A stretch of 43,780 nucleotides of DNA, from positions 1-43,780 of the IMG/VR virus record IMGVR_UViG_3300027908_000013. The stretch is one strand, 5' to 3'. Under the pieces are notes generated by a model. The model saw nothing but the letters and a program-made list of their open reading frames with translations. It was not told where the DNA came from and did not search any database. The DNA is from a virus. A program made the position numbers and the translations under genes. Of this stretch, positions 7,828 to 14,896 are shown one piece after another (positions within the stretch are counted from its first letter, which is position 1; each line of letters begins with the position of its first letter).

Positions 7828-8061
7828 ATGCTCGATACGATCAAGACTGTCGGGGATTGCGCGCTTGGCTTTGGGGTGCTGCTCGGCGCACTCGCGCAGC
7901 TGTTTACCTGGAACACGCAGCGCCGGAATGCGGAAGTCATCGCAAGCCTCGAAAAAAATACGAACAGCATAAAGGACGCGCTCGTAGAGGTAACGGGGCA
8001 GTCCGAGCACGCTAAGGGAGTTTTGGCCGGTCGGGCAGAAATTTTGGGAGACACACGTTGA
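7828..8061 (+). CDS. Small single-pass membrane protein of the lysis cassette, 77 aa
   Basis: A hydrophobic segment near residues 10-27 (ALGFGVLLGALAQLFTW) is followed by a polar, helical tail (NAEVIASLEKNTNSIKDALV) ending in GEILGDTR-like sequence. The position directly after the endolysin and before a second small membrane protein suggests a lysis role such as holin, antiholin or spanin component. No spanin lipobox is present and only one membrane segment is visible, so the exact role is open. Its stop is shared with the TTG start of the next gene. Confidence 0.65.
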   Translation: MLDTIKTVGDCALGFGVLLGALAQLFTWNTQRRNAEVIASLEKNTNSIKDALVEVTGQSEHAKGVLAGRAEILGDTR

Positions 8062-8351
8062 GCAGCGACGAGCTCGGTCCTTCGTTTCGCAAATTCATCG
8101 ATAGTACGACGGCGATCACGCTTGCGCGGTTTTTTATGCCGCTCGTTGTCGCGGTCTTGGGGTATTTTCTGTCGACGACGCTTTCGGATTTGAAATTCTC
8201 TAACCAGCAGATTTGGGCTCAGCTTGGTAAGATGATCGACGCGCAGGCGGTGACGAACGCTGCGGCGGCGGGGGTGTCGGCTAAGGTAGACGCGGCCGTG
8301 AAGCAGCTCGATCACCTACAAGGGCAAGTGGATAGTTTGCCGCGTCGCTAG
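8058..8351 (+). CDS. Membrane-anchored coiled-coil protein of the lysis cassette, 97 aa
   Basis: The protein has one membrane segment at about residues 22-44 (ARFFMPLVVAVLGYFLSTTL) and an Ala/Val/Lys-rich helical C-terminal half (NAAAAGVSAKVDAAVKQLDH). This topology resembles inner-membrane spanins or tail-associated membrane proteins, but I cannot assign it. The start is TTG 8058 within TTGA, with GGGAG eight bases upstream. It is the last gene before a 112-base gap. Confidence 0.65.
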   Translation: MSSDELGPSFRKFIDSTTAITLARFFMPLVVAVLGYFLSTTLSDLKFSNQQIWAQLGKMIDAQAVTNAAAAGVSAKVDAAVKQLDHLQGQVDSLPRR

Positions 8352-8411
8352 TTGACTTTTAATCCTAACGTGTACAATATCTAGCGTTTCGCATGGTGGG
8401 CGTAACCCACC
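8352..8411 (+). promoter_or_regulatory. Possible promoter and leader hairpin before the scaffold and capsid genes
   Basis: The 112-base gap 8352-8463 opens with TTGACT (8352-8357) and, 15 bases on, TACAAT (8373-8378). The hexamers are good but the spacing is two bases shorter than ideal. Downstream a 6-bp hairpin GGTGGG/CCCACC (8395-8400 with 8406-8411) lies in what would be the 5' leader, without a U tract. A separate promoter for the head genes is biologically sensible because capsid protein is needed in large amounts. A GGAGG ribosome site precedes the scaffold ATG. Confidence 0.4.
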
Positions 8412-8463
8412 CCTCGCGTTCATCTGACGACTGGCCCCCGTAAGGCGCCGCTGGAGGACTGTC

Positions 8464-9297
8464 ATGTTTAAGCGACACTTGCTGTCGAGTGCTGCGTACT
8501 TTGCCCCGCGCGATGAGGGTGCCGGGGGTACGCCGGAAGACGAACGAATTCCGGGCGATCTGTCGGATGATGACGAGACGCCGACCGATCCGATCGACGA
8601 CCCGGCAGAGGACGACACAGGCGGCGGTGCGAACGACGACCAGGACGCGGAAGACGATGACACGCACGGCGAAGACGACGATGCAGATGGTGGCGCCGAG
8701 GCAGGCGCTCGTCAACCGTCGCGTGGCGAGCGCCAATACGCCGAGCTTCGCCGGCAGCGCCGCGAAGACGCCGCTGCAATCGCAACCCTTACTCGTCAGC
8801 TTGACGAAATGCGGCGTAACCCGCCGCAGCCTCAGCAGCCGACCGAGACTGCCGCGCAACGGGCCGAGCGCCTTGCGCTCATGTCCCCCGAAGAACGGAT
8901 CGCCGAGACGGTCAATTCCGCGCTCGCTGTTCATGAGCACAAGACTGCTCAGCTTACCAACCATCTGCTCGATCAGTCTGACCGGTCGTCATTTCAAGCT
9001 CGGTGCGCGGCCAATCCTGTTTTTCAGAAGATCGCGAACGAAGTCGAGCAGCGTCTTGCTGGTTTCCGGCAGCGCGGCGAGGCGAGTGTTCCGCGCGAAG
9101 TCATCGCAACGTACATCATTGGTGAGCGCGCGATTGCGCAGATGGGCAAGGCGAAGCCCGGAGCGCAGCAACGCCGGCAGCAACAGACTTCCCGGCCGAC
9201 GAACGGACGAGGCGACATTGCCCCGAACCGTTCGCAGCGTCGCAGCGGGAACACGGTAGAGGACTTCGAGCGCCGTCATGGCGACGACATAATTTAG
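8464..9297 (+). CDS. Probable scaffolding protein, 277 aa
   Basis: I infer a capsid scaffold, a protein that guides procapsid assembly and then leaves. Reasons are the position just before the major capsid gene, the strongly acidic, disordered N-terminal third (runs of Asp and Glu at about 25-80), the central helical part with heptad character (ERQYAELRRQRREDAAAIAT), and a basic C-terminal tail (QQRRQQQTSRPTNG, ending RRHGDDII) suitable for binding the capsid lining. Scaffolds diverge quickly and no sequence motif proves the call. It ends directly at a strong hairpin. Confidence 0.75.
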   Translation: MFKRHLLSSAAYFAPRDEGAGGTPEDERIPGDLSDDDETPTDPIDDPAEDDTGGGANDDQDAEDDDTHGEDDDADGGAEAGARQPSRGERQYAELRRQRREDAAAIATLTRQLDEMRRNPPQPQQPTETAAQRAERLALMSPEERIAETVNSALAVHEHKTAQLTNHLLDQSDRSSFQARCAANPVFQKIANEVEQRLAGFRQRGEASVPREVIATYIIGERAIAQMGKAKPGAQQRRQQQTSRPTNGRGDIAPNRSQRRSGNTVEDFERRHGDDII

Positions 9298-9317
9298 GGC
9301 GGTGAGCAGTCACCGCC
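9298..9317 (+). other. Perfect 8-bp hairpin between scaffold and capsid genes
   Basis: Immediately after the scaffold stop, GGCGGTGA (9298-9305) pairs perfectly with TCACCGCC (9310-9317) around a GCAG loop. No U tract follows, so a normal terminator is unlikely. Its place between a moderately needed scaffold and a highly expressed capsid gene suggests an RNA-processing or stability element. The capsid ribosome site AGGAGA lies just downstream and is outside the stem. Confidence 0.6.
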
Positions 9318-9338
9318 TCAAACTAGGAGAGCGGTGAG

Positions 9339-10679
9339 ATGCCCACGAACAGTGCAGCCCAATTTTCCGGCGACATAAGCCCGTATATTGCGGCGAAGAC
9401 GCTTCCCCTCGCGCGGCGCCAGTTGGTCGTTTATCAGTTCGGCGACCCGGCGACGCTCCCCAAAGGCCAGGGCGTAACTTACACCGCGAGCCGCTACAAC
9501 CGCGTGCCGCTGCCTTACGCGCCGTTGTCCGAGGGTGTTCCGCCCATCGGGCAGACGATGACGCTGCAGCAGGTCTCCGCGCAGGCCCAGCAGTGGGGTG
9601 ACAAGATCACCATTACCGATGTTGCGGAGATGACGATCAAGCATCCGCTGTTCAAGAAAGCGATCGAGCTCGTCGCGCTTCAGCTTTCCGAAACCATGGA
9701 GCGCAACACCTTCAACAACCTGATGGCGGGCTCGCAGATCAATTATGTGAACAGTCGCGGTGCGCGCGCATCGCTCGTCACCGGCGACGTGATCAACCCG
9801 CACGAGATCAATCGCGCGACCGCGATGCTCAGCAACCTCGGCGCTCCGCGCTACATGGGCGATGAAGTCACCGACATGAAGCTCGAAGCGGACGCGGGCG
9901 GCGCCAAGGCGTCGAGCAATCCGCGCAAGATGCCGCACTACGTTGCGGTGTGTCATCCGTTCGTCGTCGGCGACTTTTCCGAAAATTCGACGGTCGTCAC
10001 GGCCTGGTCGTATAGCGATCTCAACCGGCTGTACAATTACGAGGCGGGCGAGTGGCGTGGTATCCGCTTCTGTCAGACCAACATGGTGCCGTCGTGGACT
10101 GGTGTTGCGGCCATCAACGGTGCGGCGGTTGGCGGTGGCGCACTCGCGGCCGGCACCTATTACATCCAGCTCACCGGCCAGGACACGCAGAACCAGTACG
10201 AGAGCCAGATTTATCAGGTGTCGGCCGGCGTCGTCGTGCTGGCGAACGGCGCAGTGCAGTTCACCACGCCAAACACCCCCGGCTACACGTACAACGCCTA
10301 CATCGGCACAACGACGTCGCCGTTCAATCTTGGTGTCTCCGTGCAGGGTCCGACGACCGGGCCGCTGCAGGGACAAGCGACGCAGTTGCCGCCGAACACG
10401 GTGTGCATGATCACGGCGCTCGGCGTCGCGCAAGTGCCGCCCGCAGCGCCCGCGACCGGCGTCACCGTCTATCCGACGTTCGTTTTCGGGCGTGGGGCGT
10501 ACTCGCAGGTCGTGCTGCAGAATGCCGAGTTCACGTACCTCAAGAACGCCGACAAGTCGGACCCGCTCAATCAGTTGCGTGTGGTCGGCTGGAAGAATTT
10601 CTACGGAACGCTGATCACCAATTCGCAGTTCATGATGCGGATTGAGAGCACGTCCGCGTTCAACTCGACGTTCGGCTAA
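9339..10679 (+). CDS. Major capsid protein, N4-gp56 family, 446 aa
   Basis: This HK97-fold shell protein belongs to the N4-gp56 family. Recognisable blocks are the N-terminal KTLPLARRQLVVYQFGDPAT, TYTASRYNRVPLPYAPLSEG, QWGDKITITDVAEMTIKHPL, ERNTFNNLMAGSQINYVNSR and the ATAMLSNLGAPRY segment, in family order. After the NMVPSWTG block (about 247-255) there is an extra domain of roughly 100 residues with an Ig/FN3-like feel (GTYYIQLTGQDTQNQYESQI), and the shell fold resumes at TVYPTFVFGRGAYSQVVLQ. I recall similar insertions in relatives, so it is a family variation. AGGAGA lies nine bases before the ATG. Confidence 0.93.
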   Translation: MPTNSAAQFSGDISPYIAAKTLPLARRQLVVYQFGDPATLPKGQGVTYTASRYNRVPLPYAPLSEGVPPIGQTMTLQQVSAQAQQWGDKITITDVAEMTIKHPLFKKAIELVALQLSETMERNTFNNLMAGSQINYVNSRGARASLVTGDVINPHEINRATAMLSNLGAPRYMGDEVTDMKLEADAGGAKASSNPRKMPHYVAVCHPFVVGDFSENSTVVTAWSYSDLNRLYNYEAGEWRGIRFCQTNMVPSWTGVAAINGAAVGGGALAAGTYYIQLTGQDTQNQYESQIYQVSAGVVVLANGAVQFTTPNTPGYTYNAYIGTTTSPFNLGVSVQGPTTGPLQGQATQLPPNTVCMITALGVAQVPPAAPATGVTVYPTFVFGRGAYSQVVLQNAEFTYLKNADKSDPLNQLRVVGWKNFYGTLITNSQFMMRIESTSAFNSTFG

Positions 10680-10686
10680 CAGCCTT

Positions 10687-10725
10687 CAAGGGTGCTGCGG
10701 GCGGGCTTCGGCCCGCTCGTCCTTG
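10687..10725 (+). terminator. Large UUCG-capped stem-loop after the capsid gene
   Basis: A GCGGGC/GCCCGC stem (10701-10706 with 10711-10716) capped by a stable TTCG tetraloop is extended by G-U and G-C pairs and by an outer CAAGG/CCTTG arm (10687-10691 with 10721-10725). There is no U tract, so termination may be partial; it may also act as a 3' stability structure for the abundant capsid message. The next gene's ribosome site (AGGAGG) follows a few bases later. Confidence 0.55.
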
Positions 10726-10746
10726 CAGGTTAAACAGGAGGGTCTT

Positions 10747-11016
10747 ATGGCCTATCGGATCACGTATCAGGTCAACGTCATGTGGGTTGGCCCCGGCATC
10801 GGGCCGATGAGTGGCAACGTCGGGCCACAGGTCGGACTAGCGCCGGCAGGCGGCGCGCAGACCCTGGCGTTGTTCAACAAGACAGGCGGTCAGAACAGCC
10901 TGACCTTTCTGTCCGCCGACATCACGACGCTGACGAACGCGATGGCGGCTGACATCGCGGCGCAGATGACGACGAACATCACGCGCATTCAGAACTTCTC
11001 GACCGGCACGGACTAA
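10747..11016 (+). CDS. Small virion-region protein, 89 aa
   Basis: This 89-residue protein opens MAYRITYQVNVMWVGPGIGP and contains GGAQTLALFNKTGGQNSLTF. It looks like a small beta-rich protein with an Ala/Thr helical end (TTLTNAMAADIAAQMTTNIT). The location right after the capsid gene fits a decoration or minor head protein, but I do not recognise the family. ATG 10747 has an AGGAGG site. An in-frame upstream start lies within the capsid gene and is rejected. Confidence 0.75.
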   Translation: MAYRITYQVNVMWVGPGIGPMSGNVGPQVGLAPAGGAQTLALFNKTGGQNSLTFLSADITTLTNAMAADIAAQMTTNITRIQNFSTGTD

Positions 11017-11019
11017 GCC

Positions 11020-11322
11020 ATGGCCACGTCAACGCTCGGCACGACGGCCAACAATTCGCTGACGGCGCTTCCGATGGCCGGGGCGCTGGCGGCGGCTGAC
11101 ATCGCCACGATCGCGAACCTGATCCTCAACGATCAGATCAACACTTACCCGAACCAGCCGATCTTTGTCGGCGCCTTTGCACAGAGCGGCTTGCTCTATG
11201 TGCCGAACCGTGGCATCTTGAAGGTGCTGGCGGGCGATTACGTCGGCGTCGATGCAAGTGGCTGGCCGATCCTCGTGTCGAAGAACGCCATTGCCAACGC
11301 CGCATGGACACACGTTCCCTGA
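11020..11322 (+). CDS. Small virion-region protein, 100 aa
   Basis: The 100-residue product (MATSTLGTTANNSLTALPMA ... NAAWTHVP) has a helical N-terminal half and a beta-rich second half (GLLYVPNRGILKVLAGDYVG). Its composition and position among head genes suggest a capsid accessory or decoration protein. I know no named family. It starts four bases after the preceding stop and ends 13 bases before the next start, which carries GGAGG. Confidence 0.7.
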   Translation: MATSTLGTTANNSLTALPMAGALAAADIATIANLILNDQINTYPNQPIFVGAFAQSGLLYVPNRGILKVLAGDYVGVDASGWPILVSKNAIANAAWTHVP

Positions 11323-11335
11323 TCGGAGGTAGTTC

Positions 11336-11794
11336 GTGGCGAAGAAACCGGAAGTGCGCCGCAAGATCCCGGTGCGCAAGGATTTGCTGACGGTTGAAGA
11401 TCGCGAGGCGCTCAAGGCCGAAGCCCGCAAGTCAGTCCTTGCGGAGATGGAGCAGGACGCGCGGGATGCCTTTTTTCAGGAAGCCCTGCGCGAAGCTCGA
11501 CAAGCGCACGTTCCCGATGAGCAGATGTTGCACGTCACGGTCGACTTGGCGCCGTTCCTGCCGTACGTCATGCTCGACGAGGTGCAGTATTTTCATGGCT
11601 ACTCTTACGATGTGCCCCGCAGCCGCGCCGTCGTGCTTTACGAGCAGATGCAGCGGTCCTGGCAGCACGAGGACGAGACCCACGGCCGCAGCCGCTTTAG
11701 CCCCGGCCGGCGCCCGCGCAGCATCGTGCTCGGCCCGCGTGACGCCGGTACGGTCACCCGTGGCGTCAATGGACCCATCGTAGCGGAGTTGTAG
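11336..11794 (+). CDS. Virion-region protein with a YFHGY-type module, 152 aa
   Basis: The N-terminal 60 residues are a charged helix (LKAEARKSVLAEMEQDARDA). Residues 75-112 form a module with FLPYVMLDEVQYFHGYSYDV and AVVLYEQMQRSWQHE, followed by an Arg-rich tail. The same module recurs in an early-arm protein at 36386-36601, a notable cross-link between virion and early genes. The function is unknown; the position suggests a minor head or neck protein. The start is GTG 11336 with GGAGG upstream. Confidence 0.75.
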   Translation: MAKKPEVRRKIPVRKDLLTVEDREALKAEARKSVLAEMEQDARDAFFQEALREARQAHVPDEQMLHVTVDLAPFLPYVMLDEVQYFHGYSYDVPRSRAVVLYEQMQRSWQHEDETHGRSRFSPGRRPRSIVLGPRDAGTVTRGVNGPIVAEL

Positions 11795-11796
11795 TC

Positions 11797-12246
11797 GTGG
11801 AAGTCCCCCAGGTGAAAAGCCCTCCGGGTGCGGAGGAATTGGCTTGCGCCATTACGGTGCAGGTGACGATCGACAACGGCCGCATGATCGTGATGCAGAC
11901 CTATATCGGCCGCGACGATCCGGTGGGCGCGTATCACGACATGCTCGATAAGCTCGGCGAGGCTGTCGATCGACAGCAGGCGAAGTATCAGCTTGACGGG
12001 CTTAAAGCCAATCTCGAACTCCATGTGACGACGCTGAAAAACATGGAGGAAGATTTTAACGGCATTGAGGCTCGTGCGGAGAAGGCGTGGGCAGCGTCGC
12101 AGCGCAAGGGTCCGGTAAAGATGTCGCCGAACGAAATTGCGCAGAAGGGCACTGCCAAAACCAATATCGAGCGATATCGGCAGAAGATCGTCGAGCTCAA
12201 GCTCGACATCGCAGCCTGCGAGGCGAAGATACATCCGGTGGATTGA
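11797..12246 (+). CDS. Coiled-coil hypothetical protein, 149 aa
   Basis: The first 40 residues include a beta-like stretch (ACAITVQVTIDNGRMIVMQT); the rest is strongly helical with heptad spacing (LDGLKANLELHVTTLKNMEE and ERYRQKIVELKLDIAACEAK). I do not recognise a family. It lies between head genes and the adaptor, so an assembly or minor structural role is plausible. The start is GTG 11797 after a two-base gap; the stop overlaps the next ATG as TGATG. Confidence 0.7.
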   Translation: MEVPQVKSPPGAEELACAITVQVTIDNGRMIVMQTYIGRDDPVGAYHDMLDKLGEAVDRQQAKYQLDGLKANLELHVTTLKNMEEDFNGIEARAEKAWAASQRKGPVKMSPNEIAQKGTAKTNIERYRQKIVELKLDIAACEAKIHPVD

Positions 12247-12980
12247 TGGGGCTTCAGGCACAGCAGATTGTCACTCTCGCAACGCAGGAAGCTAAGTGTC
12301 CCGGTATGGTTTTGCAGGCCGGGCAGTTGTTGAACGCTACGCTACAGGATCTTTGTCAGAACTACGATCTCGACGCAGCGCTTGGCACCTTCGTCTTCTC
12401 GTTCAATTCGGCGGCGGGTAACGGATCGGGTCCGTACCTTTTACCGGCCGACTATCTGCGTACGCAGGTCAAGGACGGCAAGGATGAGTTTTTCTACACG
12501 ATCCAAGGTGTGCCGTACCCCCTGATCCAGGTCACTAAGGCCGAGTATGATTGGCTGGTGCAGACACCGGGTTTTAATTCCTACCCGTACAACTACGCGA
12601 CCGACCTCTCGCAGTCACCCGCGCAACTGTTTGTGTGGCCCCCGGCAAGTGGAGGCTATCCGTGCACGCTGCGCTATTACAAACTCATGCCCGACATTGC
12701 CAGCCCGCAGACAAGCACGACGGTGCCGTGGTTTCTCAATACGCAGATTTTGATACGTAGCCTCGCCGGCCGCTTGATGGGGATCACCGGCGACAGCCGA
12801 CAGGCCGAGTACCTTGGCGACGACCCGATGCGGTATCCGCTCGGTGCGGGGACGCTGCTAAACGCGTATCTGAAGAACGTCGAGGATCGAGAGGGTGCGG
12901 TACACACGGTAGGTAAAGATCGCAGGCGGTGGGGGCGGCCGTTTGATCAGTTGAAGAACACCAAGAACATCGGGTGGTGA
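12246..12980 (+). CDS. Head-tail adaptor protein (SU10/P22 gp4-like), 244 aa
   Basis: This resembles the adaptor that binds under the portal in short-tailed phages (SU10 adaptor and P22 gp4-like proteins). Seen features are the helical N-terminus, the FVFSFNSAAGNGSGPYLLPA and YPLIQVTKAEYDWLVQTPG segments, a typical FVWPPASGGYPCTLRYYKL stretch, and a C-terminal helix region with the basic tail KDRRRWGRPFDQLKN. Its order (after small head proteins, before fibres and nozzle) fits. ATG 12246 overlaps the previous stop and excludes the longer upstream frame. Confidence 0.72.
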   Translation: MGLQAQQIVTLATQEAKCPGMVLQAGQLLNATLQDLCQNYDLDAALGTFVFSFNSAAGNGSGPYLLPADYLRTQVKDGKDEFFYTIQGVPYPLIQVTKAEYDWLVQTPGFNSYPYNYATDLSQSPAQLFVWPPASGGYPCTLRYYKLMPDIASPQTSTTVPWFLNTQILIRSLAGRLMGITGDSRQAEYLGDDPMRYPLGAGTLLNAYLKNVEDREGAVHTVGKDRRRWGRPFDQLKNTKNIGW

Positions 12981-12981
12981 A

Positions 12982-14361
12982 ATGAAACGCATCGCCCTTT
13001 TGGTCGCGGTTCTCGTTGCCCTGGCGACGCCGGTGCACGCGCAAAATACGAAAGCGGCGCTTCTTTCCCAGATCACGGCGACGTTGACGAGCACGCCGGG
13101 CTCGATCACGCCTGCGACGATGACTACGCTGCTTACGAACATGGTCAACTCGTGGCTCGACGCTAATGGTGGCTCGTCGCTTGCCTGTCCAACAAATCAG
13201 TTTGTGACCGGCTTTGCGACGCTAAGCTCGCTTTCGTGCGCGCAGCCGACGTTCAGCAACATATCAGGCACGGTGGCCGCAGCGCAGCTGCCAAACCCAA
13301 GTGCAAGTACCCTGGGTGGAATTCAGTCGTACGCTGCGGTATCTCACCAGTGGATCAACGCGATATCGACGAGTGGTGTGCCGTCGTCGACGCAGCCTGC
13401 GGCCTCGGATTTAAGCAACGGCGTTACCGGTTCGGGTAGCGTGGTGCTTGCTACGTCGCCTTCAATTTCCGGGCTGACGGTGACAAGCGCGTTCACGGCT
13501 ACGGGTCTGGTGACGAATGCCGATCTCGCCGGTTCAATCGCGGCAAGTAAGCTTGTGGGGACGGACATCGCCACGGTCGGTACGCTTACGGCAGGGACGG
13601 CCAGCACCGGTTTCGTTGTTGCGGGCGTCACTATGACGTTAGGGTCGGACGCTACAGGCGATACGTACTATCGCAACTCAAGTGGTGTACTTACACGTTT
13701 GGGGATCGGGTTATCTGCTCAAGTGCTCACGGTTAGCGGAGGTCTGCCGGCGTGGGCGGCCGCGTCCGTTACGACAATCACGGAAGGTACAACCAACATC
13801 GGCAGTGGAAATGCGCCGGAGTTGCTCACTAATATTTCGGGGAAATTGCAGGGGACGGGTTTGTCCGTCGCTGCGACGCCGATCATAAACTGGACAGCTA
13901 CAAGCGGTGCTCCAACTCTGTCAGGGGCGGCAGGAGCGCTTGATATTGTAGAAAGCTCGGCATCTGGGTACGGGCTAGTGATCTTTGGTTTCGGCGCTAC
14001 TAATCCAGCAGTCACTTTTGTAGAGGCGCACGGTACAGTAGCTTCTCCAACCGCTGTAGCGAGCGGGGATTTGTTGATGCAGCAATTGATCGGCGGCTAC
14101 GACGGAACTGCTAACGTAGTCGGTACGGGCGAAATACGTTGCTCGGCCACTCAAAACTGGACACACGGTAGCGCGTTGGGTACGCAGTGTGCAATTTACA
14201 CAACGCCTAATAGTTCGATCACGGAAACGCTAGCGGCAACTTTTGGGCAGGATCAGACGCTTAACGTCGTTGGTGGGTATAAATCCGGCGGTACGGCTGG
14301 CGTCTCCAAGACCTGTGCGGTGTTACCGACCGTCGTTGGTGGTCTCGTTACCGCATGTTGA
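12982..14361 (+). CDS. Exported tail-fibre-like protein, 459 aa
   Basis: The protein begins with a textbook signal peptide (MKRIALLVAVLVALATPVHA, cleavage before QNTK). The next segment, SITPATMTTLLTNMVNSW, is a familiar N-terminal motif of phage fibre proteins. The body is low in charge and rich in Gly/Ala/Ser/Thr with beta repeats, and the end GTAGVSKTCAVLPTVVGGLV, finishing TAC, parallels the C-terminus of the exported protein at 5994-7229. The mature chain has six cysteines. It starts one base after the adaptor stop. Secretion is predicted from sequence only. Confidence 0.75.
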   Translation: MKRIALLVAVLVALATPVHAQNTKAALLSQITATLTSTPGSITPATMTTLLTNMVNSWLDANGGSSLACPTNQFVTGFATLSSLSCAQPTFSNISGTVAAAQLPNPSASTLGGIQSYAAVSHQWINAISTSGVPSSTQPAASDLSNGVTGSGSVVLATSPSISGLTVTSAFTATGLVTNADLAGSIAASKLVGTDIATVGTLTAGTASTGFVVAGVTMTLGSDATGDTYYRNSSGVLTRLGIGLSAQVLTVSGGLPAWAAASVTTITEGTTNIGSGNAPELLTNISGKLQGTGLSVAATPIINWTATSGAPTLSGAAGALDIVESSASGYGLVIFGFGATNPAVTFVEAHGTVASPTAVASGDLLMQQLIGGYDGTANVVGTGEIRCSATQNWTHGSALGTQCAIYTTPNSSITETLAATFGQDQTLNVVGGYKSGGTAGVSKTCAVLPTVVGGLVTAC

Positions 14362-14389
14362 CAAGTCTGTTATGTTTGTGCTTCTGTTC

Positions 14390-14413
14390 GACGTTCCTTT
14401 TTGGGAGAACGTC
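14390..14413 (+). promoter_or_regulatory. Hairpin holding the ribosome site of the next gene
   Basis: GACGTTC (14390-14396) pairs perfectly with GAACGTC (14407-14413), enclosing a ten-base loop CTTTTTGGGA. The Shine-Dalgarno GGGAG lies partly in the loop and partly in the 3' arm, and the ATG starts at the base right after the stem. This could throttle translation of the 14414 gene. A similar CTTTTTGGGAGA leader, without the long stem, precedes the 19301 gene. Confidence 0.5.
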
Positions 14414-14887
14414 ATGACGCGGGTTTTGTTGATCGGGTTGTTTTGTATCGCGGCTATCAGCCAGGCGCTGGCGGCCGATCCGCCGCAGCCGCTGACGATC
14501 CGGCAGGCGCGGCAGGTTTTGCAAGGTCTGCTGATGCTCGACGGCTATCAGAAGATCATCAAGGATGGCCAGATCGAAAAGACGGCGGTGCAGATTTACG
14601 ATCTCGGCGGCGGCTTGCGCGTGCAGATTGGTCAATCGATTACGGCGTTGCGGCCGGTCGACGAAGCGTTTCAACACGCAAATCTGGCGCTTATCCACAA
14701 ATACTCCGACGACGGGAACGCCGTTGCCAACGCCAAAATGCAGGATTACACTGACGAACTGAACAAGACGCTCGACGGGGTGAGCGGGGTAACAATACCG
14801 CACATCAAGACGAGCGAATTGAAGCTCGACACCAATCCGATACAGGGATCGGTCCTGTCGCTGCTCAACCCCATTCTCGATCCGTAG
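14414..14887 (+). CDS. Exported helical protein, 157 aa
   Basis: A signal peptide (MTRVLLIGLFCIAAISQALA, cleavage before ADPP) precedes a 137-residue helical domain without cysteines (TIRQARQVLQGLLMLDGYQK, then EAFQHANLALIHKYSDDG). The C-terminal half ends in a hydrophobic GSVLSLLNPILDP. I recognise similar small proteins near phage lysis genes only vaguely and assign no function. ATG 14414 with GGGAG upstream is preferred over an in-frame upstream start lacking the signal. The next gene is the holin/barrel fusion nine bases on, so a periplasmic lysis or envelope role is possible. Confidence 0.7.
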   Translation: MTRVLLIGLFCIAAISQALAADPPQPLTIRQARQVLQGLLMLDGYQKIIKDGQIEKTAVQIYDLGGGLRVQIGQSITALRPVDEAFQHANLALIHKYSDDGNAVANAKMQDYTDELNKTLDGVSGVTIPHIKTSELKLDTNPIQGSVLSLLNPILDP

Positions 14888-14896
14888 GAGGTGGCT

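Noticed and set aside
9318-10433. 371-codon minus-strand frame opposite the capsid gene
   Set aside because: The capsid protein match is unambiguous. The antisense product is His/Arg/Gly-rich, typical of shadow frames in GC-rich DNA.
14358-14386. Perfect TTGACA at 14358 as a promoter before the 14414 gene
   Set aside because: At 17 bases the -10 position reads CTTCTG, and no other -10-like hexamer has acceptable spacing.
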